Positions 29,845 through 40,368 of a stretch of DNA of 64,000 nt are shown piece by piece. The DNA is from Meira nashicola (Eukaryota > Basidiomycota > Exobasidiomycetes > Exobasidiales > Brachybasidiaceae). The notes beneath the pieces are model-generated. The model was not told the DNA's origin. It worked only from the letters and a program-made list of their open reading frames with translations, and did not search any database. Where the stretch lies: contig BCJU01000001.1 of NCBI GenBank assembly GCA_001600355.1, forward strand, positions 1,013,178 through 1,077,177, written 5' to 3'. A program made the position numbers and the translations under genes. How positions within the stretch are numbered: position 1 is the stretch's first letter; each line of letters begins with the position of its first letter.

Positions 29845-32329
29845 ATGCAAGTTCAAGAAAAGCAAAAAGCACTTGTGATGATTGACGCAAAGGAAGAGTT
29901 ACCACATGAAATGAACGTAATTGAACAAATGAAGCAAGATAAAACTGTTGATGAAATGCAAGGAATTTCAATGGATGAAGCAAGTAGTCCAATCGAAGAT
30001 AGAGATTGTGCATCTTCAATTTCAACCGCTTCTTTATCAGAACCTATGCCGCATACATTGACGCATTCATATTCTTCTTCTCATATGTCACAATACTCTC
30101 CAACATACAAACATCTTCATCCAGTCAACAATTTGGCTTATACGCATGACGAAGAAAGCGGTGTTGTTGGCGGTGGCGGTATGCAATATGCTTCTCTTGA
30201 AGATCGTTTCCCATTCTTGAAGGATGATCGTAAACGAACAAGAAAATTATTATCACCTGATCAAACGCGAATTTTGGAAGCAATTCTTGAAAGGGTAAGT
30301 TTTATGCGTGAAATCATTCAGTAACAAATGAATTTGACTTCTTAACATTTCTTCCTCTCCTCAGACCATCTATCCTTCCACTCCTTTACGTGAAGCAGTT
30401 GCACGTACTTTAGGCATCCCACCAAGAAAAGTTCAAATCTGGTTTCAAAATAAACGTCAAGGTAGACGTCGTATTCCGGGACAAAGTGAAGAAGAAGAAG
30501 AAGATACGGAAATGGTAAGAACGAATAGCGGAAATGCAAAAGAAGAACAAGAAGGAGAAGTTGGTAATGTAGAAGGATCAGATGAAAAACAGCCACAATC
30601 AAATCTTACCACTACCACTACTACTGCACCTCAAGCTCGTGAAAGATGCATTGAAGTTCAATCTGCTGCTGATGATATGCGTTTAGCAAGATTAAGGGAT
30701 GAATATGGTCGTCAATTTGCTGAATTAAAAATTTCACCTCAATATTGTGATGGTGATATGTATCCTGCTCCTCATTTAGGTCAATTTGAACGTTATAGTG
30801 GAGCTCAATCACAAAGTGGTGATACTTATGAACAAAGACTTCTTTCTTCTTCCGCTTTACCTTCTCCTGTAAGCGCTCCACCTCACAGTGGAAATTATTC
30901 AGAAGCTGATTATGCATCACAACGTAGACATACAATGCCTTTGCATTATCACCATCATCAACAACAACAACAAATTGCTTATCCTCATCATCGTATGGAA
31001 ACAGAAATGCATCAAAATCGTGGATGGCAAGTAAGATACGGATCAGGTAATTGGCCTGAAAATCAGATGAGTAGATCACCTGTTTGGGATAGAAACGATT
31101 ATCGACCAAGTCATGATGGTTTCCCATTCGATTTGCGTCATCCAACAAGCGATCCAAGAGATGTTCCAATGCAACGTAATGAACACGTTCAAATGGTTGC
31201 ACAACATGGATCACACTTTATGCACGCACAAAGAACTCCTTCTCATGCTCCCCTTTCAGCACAAGCACAGGCTACTTATCATCATCGATATGCAAACAGT
31301 CAAAACGATATAGGCTCAACAGTTCACAGATCCGAACAGGATATGGCATATGAAGCCAGACGAAGAGGTTTGAGTACTGCTCCACACTCTGCACCTTATC
31401 CTCTCCTTCGATCTTATAGTCATAATCATCCATATGATCGTTCACATTCAATGACAACGTCAGAAGCAATGCATAGATCATTCACTTCATTTCCACAAAG
31501 CCAATATCCCACAACAAATGGTACATGGACTGCAACAAGAACGAGCAGTTTTGGAGGTTATGGAATTCGTTATCAAATGCCACCACCTCTTTCTCCAGCA
31601 GAAAGACCGCATACACCCGGCTCATCGCGTAGCCTTCGTTCTTTCTTCCATGAAAATGCAGGCAATCATCGTGATCATCCAAATACTTCTCCTCCTCATA
31701 AATTGCAACCAAAGGATCGATTTGGTGTCAGTCCAACGAAAGAGAAACGAACTTCTTTCGCCGAACAAAAGAAATCCAACGAAGAAGGAAAAGAAGATGA
31801 TGGACGTATCAACGATGCATACGAACAAGTCAAAAAGATTGATGCAATGCCACCTGCTGATCAAGAAACAACAAAAGATGTACCAGAGAATACATGCAGA
31901 ATTGCATCTTTGGCTGATGTTGCTCTTCGTCATAAATCTCGTTTACCACCTTTGCGCATTCCTTCTTCGATGAATAACTTTAACAATTCGATGGATGAAA
32001 GCAGTACAAATAGTAGCAAAGATGAAAAAACGCTATTCACCAAAGAAGATCGTCAATTCGTACGTCATCAAATTCCAAGAAGTTTATCAAGCGATAATAT
32101 TCGTAGCGCACCTGCTTCAAGTATGGAAAAATCTTCACCAATGGCAATGGATGCAACACTTTCTTCACCACAAAGTGCGAGAGAAATAAGAATGGCTTCA
32201 CCTTCCAATTCTCATTCTCCCGTTACGCCAACACATCGTCATGCTGAAATCAATCCGTTTGCAAAGTCAACATTGGTAAACGATCGTCAAGAAGTTTTAC
32301 CGAGTATTACCGAATTGATGCATTCATGA
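29845..32329 (+). CDS. Homeodomain transcription factor
   Basis: Two exons, 29845-30294 and 30365-32329, joined in frame by a 70-nt intron (GTAAGT...CTCAG), giving 804 residues. The ATG at 29845 is the first available. The homeodomain spans about residues 130-186: KRTRKLLSPDQTRILEAILER before the intron, then helix 2 and the recognition helix RKVQIWFQNKRQGRRR after it. The length is a typical 60-residue type, without the TALE insertion. Flanks are acidic (SEEEEEDTE), and the long C-terminal part is rich in His/Gln/Ser/Pro with HHHHQQQQQ and many SP/TP sites. It should be a nuclear DNA-binding regulator. It is not obviously a mating-type HD1/HD2 protein, since no partner gene lies beside it. 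Target genes are unknown. Confidence 0.9.
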
Positions 32330-32665
32330 GATGAACATCATGTTTATGCTATGCAAATTTCCTTTGCTTCTATCTTTAAACTTTTCATCACCATTCATTC
32401 GAGGGCCACTCTGTCACCTTTAATTATTATTAAATCTTCTCTCCTCTCTTTCTCCCCTTTCATTTTTTCCGTGGCTGGCAATCGACGGTAAATGTACTCG
32501 CACCTTGTGAAATGCTGTTGTACCATACGATACTTTACGCCTGTTTCTAATTGATTCAATTTTGACACTTTTACTACAAATACAGCTTGAATTGGTGTCC
32601 TACTACTACATCTCTCCGCATTCTAGGGAGGGCGGGCGAAAGTAGAATCAGCAAATATAGCCTCA
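32330..32665. other. Convergent 3' region, homeodomain / cyclophilin H
   Basis: 336 bp, pyrimidine-rich, with AATTATTATTAAAT near 32423. No gene visible. Confidence 0.4.
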
Positions 32666-33241
32666 TTATAAATCTCCAATACCATACTCACCTGTTATCC
32701 TTACTGTCATCTTTGGCCTATTGTTCTGTCCAGTCGGTACATTTTCGATCTTTCGAACGGTAAGCATACCATCGATGACTTTTCCAAAGACAACATGTTT
32801 ATCATCCAAAAAGTCACATTTTTGCAATGTGATGAAAAATTGACAACCGTTCGTATCTTTTCCGGAATTAGCCATACTCAAAAGGCCTGCAGAATCATGT
32901 TTTACTGTAAAGTTTTCATCTTCGAAAGATTTTCCATAAATTGATTGAGATCCAGTTCCATCTGCATTTAAAAAATCACCTCCTTGAATCATAAAATCTT
33001 TTATAACTCTATGAAAAATTGCATTTTTATATCCTGTAGGTTGAAGGTTTATACGTTGTTCACCCGTACAATATTGTCGAAAATTTTCCGTAGTTTTTGG
33101 TACGATATCGGAAAATAATTCAATCTTTATTCTGCCTGCCGATTGATCTCCTATACTTATATCTAAGAATACTACCGGTCTTCCTTTTGTTCCTGCTCCC
33201 GGTATGGACGTTCCCAATTGTTTTTGAGCTGCGGATGTCAT
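32666..33241 (-). CDS. Peptidyl-prolyl cis-trans isomerase, cyclophilin H type
   Basis: A 191-residue single-domain cyclophilin. It aligns over its length with human PPIH, the U4/U6.U5 snRNP-associated cyclophilin: [46 protein letters not shown] and the diagnostic [15 protein letters not shown]. Active-site Arg (in FHRV), Phe and Met/Gln (DFMIQGGDF) are in place, so it should isomerise Xaa-Pro bonds. The residue equivalent to the cyclosporin-contact Trp is Phe (KCDFLDDKH). Family knowledge places it in the nucleus with the spliceosome. Its start lies 209 bp from the start of the divergent RraA-like gene. Single exon. Confidence 0.92.
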   Translation of the reverse strand: MTSAAQKQLGTSIPGAGTKGRPVVFLDISIGDQSAGRIKIELFSDIVPKTTENFRQYCTGEQRINLQPTGYKNAIFHRVIKDFMIQGGDFLNADGTGSQSIYGKSFEDENFTVKHDSAGLLSMANSGKDTNGCQFFITLQKCDFLDDKHVVFGKVIDGMLTVRKIENVPTGQNNRPKMTVRITGEYGIGDL

Positions 33242-33450
33242 TGTTATTGATGGAAAAGAAGAACAAGAAAGTGTTGTTCTCTACTTTTACGCGTGAAATA
33301 ATATAGTTTAGAATACAATATTTTCTCATCAAAGGCGCACGAGCCACGTGAGCTTAAATTCCCGGCTTTCAAAACCATATCAGATAGATGTGTTGTACTC
33401 CACACTTCTTCTCTCTTTATCATCTTCACACTTCTTCTTGGGAGCTGAAC

Positions 33451-34376
33451 ATGACAACAAGTGATAAAATGGCATCACTGATAAAGCAAATTCGTGCTTT
33501 TGGAACCTGCGAGGTGAGGAGAGAGTTTAACAGATACATACGATGATTTCAAGATAATGATATTGACTAAATATATTCTTACTTTATATTTTTTAGATCG
33601 CAGATGCACTCATCAAGCTTAAAGTAGCATCTGGAGGATATTTGGCAGGCATAAAAAGTCATTCTCCAAAAAGTCCGATAGATATATGCGGTCCTGCATT
33701 CACAGTAGAGGTGAGTAAAGTGTATTTTATCATATCAAATCATGATTGCGCTTAGCATCTTACGTCCTTTTCTCAACTTTAGATGGTATCTCAGCAGGAT
33801 ACATCAGCACCAAAACCTGAAAAGCATTTCGTTGATGCAACTGAAGGTCATTCTGGCAGTATAATGGTGATTTCTGCTCCACATGGTAAATGAATGGAAG
33901 AGAGAGAGCGATCACTGTTATTTATCATTTCTCACACGTTCTTCTTTGCTTCTTACACAGATACTCGATCAGCTGTTTGGGGAGGATTAATGACCAATCG
34001 TGCACAATTCAACGGAATTCAAGGCGCGATCATCAGCGGTCGTTGTCGTGATTTACAAGAACAATGGGATGCAGGATTTGCAATTTATTCAAGAGGTCAT
34101 TCAATTTTAGGTCAATCTCCATTTACAAGACCATCTAGATTACAAGTACCTTTAGAAATCAATGATCCAACTTCATCCACTTTTCCATCTACAAAAGTAT
34201 CACCTGGCGATATCGTTCGAGCAGATTTAGATGGAGTAGTTGTTTGTCCTGTAGATTTAGCAGAAAAGGTGATTGAGCTTGCTACAAAGGGAAGAGAAGT
34301 TGATGAAAATTGCAAGCAAGATTTACTTAAAGGCAATCCTATCAAAGAAACATTCGCAAAATGGAGAGGAAAGTAG
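33451..34376 (+). CDS. RraA-like / 4-hydroxy-4-methyl-2-oxoglutarate aldolase-like protein (four exons)
   Basis: Spliced by hand: 33451-33513, 33597-33710, 33783-33885 and 33961-34376, giving 231 residues. Donors are GTGAGG, GTGAGT and GTAAAT; acceptors are TTTTAG, CTTTAG and ACACAG; all joins keep frame. The start is MTTSDKMASLIKQIRAFGTCE, followed by IADALIKLKVASGGYLAGIKS. The core family signature WGGLMTNRAQFNGIQGAIISG then RCRD is present, with downstream VSPGDIVRADLDGVVVCP. In bacteria RraA binds RNase E; related enzymes are HMG/CHA aldolases and oxaloacetate decarboxylases that use the GG..RD metal and substrate site. Fungal members, such as yeast YER010C, have oxaloacetate decarboxylase-type activity by family inference. 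The in vivo role here is unknown. Confidence 0.88.
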
Positions 34377-34802
34377 ATAGGTATGATGATATAAGTATTT
34401 GCAATAATAAATTTATAGGTGTTTTGTGATCAATAGGTAATACATAGTCCAGGTCGCGTCGCGTCAATTAACGCGTTCTACCTTCTTTAGAGGTAGGTAG
34501 GACGCGTCAAATTTTTATATTTTTGTGAAGCGTGTAGAGTGGTTGTGACACGATGGGTTGCAGTAAGCAAGTAGATGCAGTTTCGCGCTTTAGGCGAGAG
34601 CATGCATTTTTTTTCTAAAGTCACGCATACTTTCCCCTTGTTTTAAGGTACAATAGAGTGGAATTGTGCTCCTTCCTTAAGTTTTGGATTTTTATGTTTT
34701 TATCTTCTACTGTGCGGCTGAATGATGAAAAGGAACAAGGATCAAGATCACCATCATCAATCAGTTTTTTTGGATAAGCACGGAACGCTTAATCTATAAA
34801 AG
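34377..34802. other. Intergenic region with MluI-box palindrome
   Basis: 426 bp downstream of the RraA-like gene and upstream of the next gene. It contains GTCGCGTCGCGTC near 34454, the ACGCGT inverted repeat 34471-34507, and GCATGCAT at 34600-34607. A CTATAAA lies at 34794-34800, too close to the ATG to be an ordinary TATA box. Confidence 0.6.
34471..34507. promoter_or_regulatory. Inverted repeat carrying two ACGCGT (MCB-like) sites
   Basis: ACGCGTTCTACCT at 34471-34483 pairs with AGGTAGGACGCGT at 34495-34507 over 13 positions, one of them G-T, leaving an 11-nt loop. ACGCGT is the MluI cell-cycle box bound by MBF in yeasts. It could be a promoter element of the gene at 34803 or a 3' hairpin of the RraA-like transcript. 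Confidence 0.45.
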
Positions 34803-35903
34803 ATGAATACAGCGATCCCAGCTTTGAACGTCAATATGCTGGCAGGGAACCCGACTCTTTTCCATAAGAAAAAGAGTGAACATACAAGTCCTCGAATTAG
34901 TTCTCCTCTCACGCCTCCTGCAACTGGAGAAGGAAAGATTAATAATGGTGAAAGTAGTAGTAGTAGCGGTAGCAGTGGTAGCGTAGGAAATGTTGCAAAG
35001 CGTAAACCAAAAGATCTTTCTACTTCTCCTACAGCAAGAATTTTGAATTCATTTCCAATTCGAGATTCACCGGGTAATCCATTTTTACAAGGTGGACCAG
35101 CTGATGCAGGACTTTCAGGACCAAGGATGTGGCAAGCAAGACAAAGGATGGCAAAAATACCAAAACGTGAAAGAGGAAAGATGACTTACGTTTTCAGAGG
35201 TCAAAGGGTAACGTATGCAGAACCCTTTGCAAGTGATTCGGATGAAGAAGAGGAGGAAGAAGGAACGATTACAAGTACATACCTTGGTGATGGATATTGG
35301 AGGCATGAAAGAAATACAGATCGATTACAGCCTCGTATCTTATTTCCACAAGCAATGTCTACCTCTTCTTCCTCTAGCTCAAAAGAAGTGATTAGAAAAC
35401 GACCAAGCGAGTCTTATTTCATCCACCAGAAGAAGCGTAAAATTGAAGGCGTACAAGGGCCAAATCGAAATTTACTTGATCATCTCGATCGTGCAGGATG
35501 GAATAGCGATGGAGATATGGATGTACAGGAAGAGGATGAAGTTTGCAAATCGATGTTAGCCGATCAAGAGCATGAAAAGGACTACAACCTCACTGACAAA
35601 ACCATAAGACCACGCAAATTTGACAGCGATGATGAGAGTGAAGAAGAGGAAAATGAAGTAGAAGAAAACCCTTTTCTAGATGCAGCTCCAATGCAAAGGT
35701 CAAGTTCACGTACATATGAAGAAGAAAGAGCATCAATCTTTGGCATTGAATCAAATTCATATCAAACACAAAACATTTATACTTCCAATCATCCTTTTTC
35801 AACATTCTCATCAAATCCTTACGCTAGCAGACCAAGAGGACATGCACATTCGCTTGCACATTCTATGCATGTACCTGGACATTTACGTGGTCGTCGATAT
35901 TAA
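34803..35903 (+). CDS. Uncharacterised acidic/Ser-rich protein
   Basis: A 366-residue protein that I do not recognise. The N-terminal part is Ser/Pro-rich and basic (HKKKSEHTSPRISSPLTPP). The middle has what looks like a short conserved block: RILNSFPIRDSPGNPFLQGG, then KMTYVFRGQRVTYAEPF. A polyacidic run [11 protein letters not shown] and a second acidic stretch (DDESEEEENEVEENPFLDAAP) follow, the latter repeating an NPFL-type motif. Potential CDK sites (SP/TP) are frequent. The C-terminus is His/Arg-rich (SMHVPGHLRGRRY). No membrane segment or enzyme motif is visible, so a nuclear regulatory protein is the simplest guess. The MCB-like palindrome about 300 bp upstream would fit cell-cycle control. 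Single exon. Confidence 0.65.
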   Translation: MNTAIPALNVNMLAGNPTLFHKKKSEHTSPRISSPLTPPATGEGKINNGESSSSSGSSGSVGNVAKRKPKDLSTSPTARILNSFPIRDSPGNPFLQGGPADAGLSGPRMWQARQRMAKIPKRERGKMTYVFRGQRVTYAEPFASDSDEEEEEEGTITSTYLGDGYWRHERNTDRLQPRILFPQAMSTSSSSSSKEVIRKRPSESYFIHQKKRKIEGVQGPNRNLLDHLDRAGWNSDGDMDVQEEDEVCKSMLADQEHEKDYNLTDKTIRPRKFDSDDESEEEENEVEENPFLDAAPMQRSSSRTYEEERASIFGIESNSYQTQNIYTSNHPFSTFSSNPYASRPRGHAHSLAHSMHVPGHLRGRRY

Positions 35904-36002
35904 GTGAATCTTTGGTAGTTCGAACAATCTTTTACCTCCCCCCTCAGCACATTCTCATGTTTCAATTAAAAGGTCTATCTTATTCTACAATCAATTTCAT
36001 GA

Positions 36003-37109
36003 TCAAGGTTTCTTGGTTCTAATGCGTAAGCGAACGTCTGAATAAAAGGCAAGAGATCTTAGCTAATCTTGTTCGGATGATATTGTTGTCTTCTGTTACT
36101 CACACATTAACGTCCATTCATCTTCTTCTGCGTCATACATGTCGATTTTAAGCATCTCTTCAAGTTCTTCAAGGACATCGATACGATCTTGTTCTGTAGG
36201 TAAAGCATTGAGAAAGTTGCCAGAGAATGTCTGCAAAGAAAAAAATATCAGTTCTATAAAATGGTCAGATCAGACAAACACATATAACTCACCTTTAACC
36301 AACCATTAAATCCTGAACCTTTCGGTAAAGGAGTTGGTCTTGGAAATAAGTAAGCCGTATCAGGTTTTTGAAAACCTGCATTTTGTAAAATGTTTGAATA
36401 TTGTTTTGGTGTTGGAAAGTACCATGGATGAACTCTTTTAGCATCTACTCCTTTTCTTGATAAGATGCTATGTAAGCCAGAAACGACACCTATTACGTTC
36501 ATATGACCACCAAATCTTGTTGAATTGAGATATATATAATAAGCAAAAAGTGGTTCAAGTATTGTGTTTTTTAATCACTCACTCTACTGCTAAAGTACCT
36601 CCTGACTTTAAAGCATCAAACATTCCATGTACAACTGCGACAGGATCACGATTCATCCAATGTAAAGCTGCATTACTGAAAACTTTATCAAATTTACCTT
36701 GATTGTTTGATTGCTTTAACCAAGATTGTAATTCTTGACCATCCCAAACAAAGAATTGTGGTGGTGAAGATGATGAATGTGATGATTTTGCTGCTTTTAT
36801 CATATTTTCACTTTTATCAATTCCTATCACTTTTCCACTTTTACCATTTCGACCAATTTGTGAAACGATTTTATGAATTTTATATGTTAATTCACCTGAA
36901 CCACATCCTACATCCAAAATTATTTCTCCAGGTTGTGGATCTAGTAAAGTGAGAATCGCTTTTGTATTCTCATCGTTGAAAACCTTTGAAGAAAAGACTT
37001 TATTAGTTCATCCAAAACCAACTCAAACCTTGAATGAGTAACTCACAAAAGAAGTATTGGCTCGATACACTTGAGCATTATCGCTCTGGTGAAAAGTTGT
37101 TGTAGACAT
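36003..37109 (-). CDS. SAM-dependent methyltransferase, trans-aconitate methyltransferase-like (five exons)
   Basis: Spliced by hand on the minus strand: 37109-37047, 36983-36583, 36515-36293, 36230-36104 and 36037-36003, giving 282 residues with all joins in frame. Every donor is GTGAGT. The class I fold is clear: ILDVGCGSGELTY (motif I), VIGIDKSENMI, FDKVFSNAALHWM, LKSGGTLAVEFGGHMNV. The last 35-nt exon encodes the family-like ending YVRLRIRTKKP; without it the protein would stop at an in-frame codon just inside the intron. Family knowledge: such enzymes methylate trans-aconitate or related small carboxylates in the cytosol. The exact substrate is uncertain, since fungal relatives are often only named by similarity. 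A TATA element precedes it. Confidence 0.85.
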
Positions 37110-37164
37110 TTTGCTCGTTTTAAGATGGAAAGATGAATGATCGAGCTTTTAAGAAGAATACAGG

Positions 37165-37172
37165 TTTATATA
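37165..37172 (-). promoter_or_regulatory. TATA element of methyltransferase gene
   Basis: TATATAAA on the minus strand, about 55 bp upstream of the start codon; this would imply a very short leader. Confidence 0.5.
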
Positions 37173-37376
37173 CCTTATTCTTTAGCATACTCAACGAGTC
37201 ATGATCAACAACAAGAGCAAGGATATAAACCAACACTAAGTAACACAGGTCACAAAGCTGGCGCGTGTTTCGGACATTAAACTTATTATTCCGAACAAGG
37301 CCGAATTGAGAAAAGGTCATTTTTACAGAAGAGGTGGAAATTATACGTACAATGGAAATACTTGCTTGCTGAATAT

Positions 37377-38099
37377 CTATTTCTCAACTTGTTCTATTGA
37401 TAGAACAGGTTGTTGTTCTGTTTTTGGTTTTTTAGAAGAAGGTGAATTTGATAATGCTTTTTTCGCTGCAGCTTCTTGACTTGATTCTGAATCTTTAACG
37501 AAATCACGCCAACTATGATCAGCAGCATGATTACGTTTATATAAAATTTTATCTCCTGCACTTGGAATTTGAGTAATTCCAGCCATTGCAACTAAACTTG
37601 CTAATGTAATACCTTGAGCCCAAACACGAGTTTGAACTAATTTTTGACTAAAAGGCATTGGTTGATTATGAATATATGCAAAAATACCTCCCATTGAAGC
37701 AATCCAAGATCCAGCAACGACTCCAAATTTATTATCTTTTGTCCATGTAAGTGCTTTATCTTTTGTTGATAATTCTGCCCATTCTTTTTCTTCTAATGTT
37801 TTATATTGTCGAATCTTTTTAGCTCCTTCATCTGTAAAATTTTCTTGATCAAATGCTATTCCTGCTTTATCTGCTGCAATTACACCTGCTGAAATAGTTG
37901 CAAAAGTAACAAACATTGTTTTTAATGGTAGTGTTAACTTTTGAAATGGTTGCCATGTTCTATGTAAAAAGTACGCTGCCGGTCCTGCCACTGCTAATCC
38001 ACCTCCTGCTCCTTTCATTGATGCAATTAATGCTGCATTATATTGAGCTTGCCTCTTTTCTGGATTTCCAACATCCTTGTGTGTTCCATATGAAGACAT
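37377..38099 (-). CDS. HIG1-domain mitochondrial protein, Rcf2-like
   Basis: 240 residues from MSSYGTHKDVG, the ATG ending at 38099; the upstream 15 codons look like leader. It has hydrophobic segments near residues 30-50 and 70-95 and two more near 150-165 and 178-200. The last contains the HIG1 signature LVQTRVWAQGITLASLVAMAG. Family knowledge: yeast Rcf2 sits in the inner mitochondrial membrane and helps cytochrome oxidase and supercomplex assembly. The size and the position of the HIG1 helices fit Rcf2 better than the shorter Rcf1. The tail is Lys/Ser/Glu-rich and probably soluble. Single exon. Confidence 0.75.
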   Translation of the reverse strand: MSSYGTHKDVGNPEKRQAQYNAALIASMKGAGGGLAVAGPAAYFLHRTWQPFQKLTLPLKTMFVTFATISAGVIAADKAGIAFDQENFTDEGAKKIRQYKTLEEKEWAELSTKDKALTWTKDNKFGVVAGSWIASMGGIFAYIHNQPMPFSQKLVQTRVWAQGITLASLVAMAGITQIPSAGDKILYKRNHAADHSWRDFVKDSESSQEAAAKKALSNSPSSKKPKTEQQPVLSIEQVEK

Positions 38100-38584
38100 G
38101 ATTGCGATTATATGAAGTGTAAGGTGAAAGTGTGTGTGTAGCAAGAGTAGGTGAAGGAAAAGAAGAATGATTCTACTACTGAGAACATTTCTTTTCTCTA
38201 ACCGGAATCTTCCACCCTGCTTACATACGAAGTGGAGTTTTTAATCTTCGCTGATCAAACGCGCTCTTTGCCTCGGTCTAACCGACAATCCGAACGCACA
38301 CAATGGAAATACAATGAAATGCGTACACACGAAATTGTGGCACTCCGCACGCGGTCTAGAACGGATTCAATTCGGCTACCTTCTAAAAAAAACTTTTAAG
38401 TACTTAATTTAACAATGGACATATATTTCATTCATTATTTGACATGACAAAGGATTGAGAGAGCGTACGGTTGGTATATCTCCGTCATAGTTAGGTAAGG
38501 CAGATAAAAGAGAAAATTTGAATGGTGATAAAGAAGAGAAATTGGTATGTTTTCCTTTTTTTCGAGCTTTTAAGATAAATACTC
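38100..38584. other. Intergenic Rcf2-like / Ish1 protein gene
   Basis: 485 bp: promoter of the Rcf2-like gene and 3' region of the Ish1-repeat gene. No gene seen. Confidence 0.4.
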
Positions 38585-40368
38585 TTACAACTCAACGTGA
38601 CCGGCAGCTTTGCTTGCTTGAGCAGAAGCAGCACTGGCAGCTGAACTTGCACTAATGCTTGCCACCTTTGCATTTTGTTCTACTTTTCCGCTTGCATCAT
38701 GAACTGAATCAAAGATATGTTGAACGCCTTCTTTCAAATGATCGAATAATCCTTTCTTTGGTGCAAATCTAGCACGAGTTTCACGTAAAAGAGCATCACG
38801 ACTTTTAGGTAAACGATCGGTTGTGATTCCGTTTTGAACCAAGAATGTACGTAAACGTGCATCACTCCATGAATAATATTCACGAGCACCATCAACTAAA
38901 CTGTTTCCATGCTTTTGCACTAAATCGATGTATTCATCACGCTTTGCTTCAAAATCGGATTTAATGTATCCGTTTGAGATCAAATAATTGCGCAAATCCG
39001 AATCAGTCCAAGTGGAAAAGATTTGATCGCTTGTCCATTTGTAGTTCGATGCAACCAAGGCAGCATATTTGTCTCTTGCAGCTTGGAAGTCAGATTTAAT
39101 GTATCCGTTATCGATCAAATATTTGCGTAAATCACTCTCTTTCCATGAGTTGAAAACGGAGTCAGAGCTGGAGTAATAGTAGTTCTTGGCCAAATCCAAC
39201 TGGTTGATCCGGGGGGAATTGAAATTGTCAGCGTTTCAAATTATGCAATAAGCTGTCTCAATTTTCAACTCACATATTCGTCACGGGTCTTTTGACCTGG
39301 AGTACGGATGATTCCGTGATCGACGAGCCAGTCGTGCTAAAAAAGACAAAGTTGAATGTAAGTATCAATCTCGCTAATAAATTCCATTCCCTTTTTCACT
39401 CACCAAGTAGCTGTCAGAGTAAATCTCATAAGGTGCCTTTGTTGTAGCAGTGTATGCATCACGAACGGCAGCTAATAAATCATCACGTTTAGCTTGGTAA
39501 TCAGATTTTACGTAACCGTTTTCGATTAACCAACTTCTCAATTGAGAGTCATTCCAAGTTGAGAAGACGTAATCTGATGCATCATTTGCAGCACGATAAG
39601 ATGCACCTGTTGCTTGAGCAGCCAAAGAAGATGCACTTTTACTTACACCTGAAGCAGCAGAATTTGCTTCGGATGAAAGACTTGAAGCATCTTTTGGTGC
39701 GTTTTTGCTTGCTGAACTTGCAGCTGATTCAGCGGCACTTGAAGCACTACTTGCTGATTGAGAAGCCTGTTTAGATAAAGAAGAGCCAATGGAAGAAGCA
39801 GAAGAAGAAGCCCAATAATATAAATCGGTCAACGAATAAGCTTGATCAATAGCTTTATCTGTATAATCACGAACCGCCGATTCAAACGATGCGGCCGCTG
39901 AATAGACCGAATCGGCCGCTTGAGAAGCGGACTTTTGTGCTGATCCGGTTGCATCATTTACACTCTTGCTAACTGCATCATAATCTTGACGAGCTAAAGA
40001 GACTAATTGTTCACGTGTTGAAGTTGGTGCAATAACACCACGATCCAACAAGTAAGAACGAAGGTCAGATCTGTAAAAGGGGAATGGAAAAGAATGGTAA
40101 GAGATGTTCGATTGTTTTTGTGCTCTTGATGGAAGTTGGAATACCTACTCAGTCCAAGCATCGAAGGCGGCTTGGAAAACACGTTGTCCTCCAATAGCAG
40201 AGTCCTGTGAAGAATATTAAGAAAAGATCAGTATATCTACATTCCTTTACGAAGATCTGAACCAATACTCACTTGAATCCAATCAGCTTGAGCAGGTTGA
40301 GCGGCCAAAGCCAAACAAAGTGCCACCAAGCTAGCGGTGATGAATGGTTTACTACGAATGATTTGCAT
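38585..40368 (-). CDS. Ish1/Msc1-type protein with six Ish1 repeats, signal peptide and HVEL terminus (five exons)
   Basis: Spliced by hand: 40368-40273, 40204-40149, 40070-39404, 39336-39274 and 39199-38585, giving 498 residues, frame kept throughout. Exon 1 encodes a signal peptide (TASLVALCLALAAQPAQA). Six repeats of the Ish1 type follow, recognisable by W-x-x-S/D-x-L-R-x-[YW]-L-[IV]-x-[NH]-G, for example FSTWNDSQLRSWLIENGYVKSD and FSTWTDSDLRNYLISNGY. Repeats 2 and 3 are preceded by a Ser/Ala-rich low-complexity helix-prone region. The protein ends AGHVEL, which resembles an HDEL retrieval signal. Family knowledge: S. pombe Ish1 and budding yeast Msc1 are stress-linked nuclear-envelope/ER proteins. 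An ER or perinuclear lumenal location fits both ends of this protein. Confidence 0.9.

Noticed and set aside
34794..34800. CTATAAA as TATA box of the 34803 gene
   Set aside because: It ends 2 bp before the ATG, so it cannot direct initiation upstream of this start codon.
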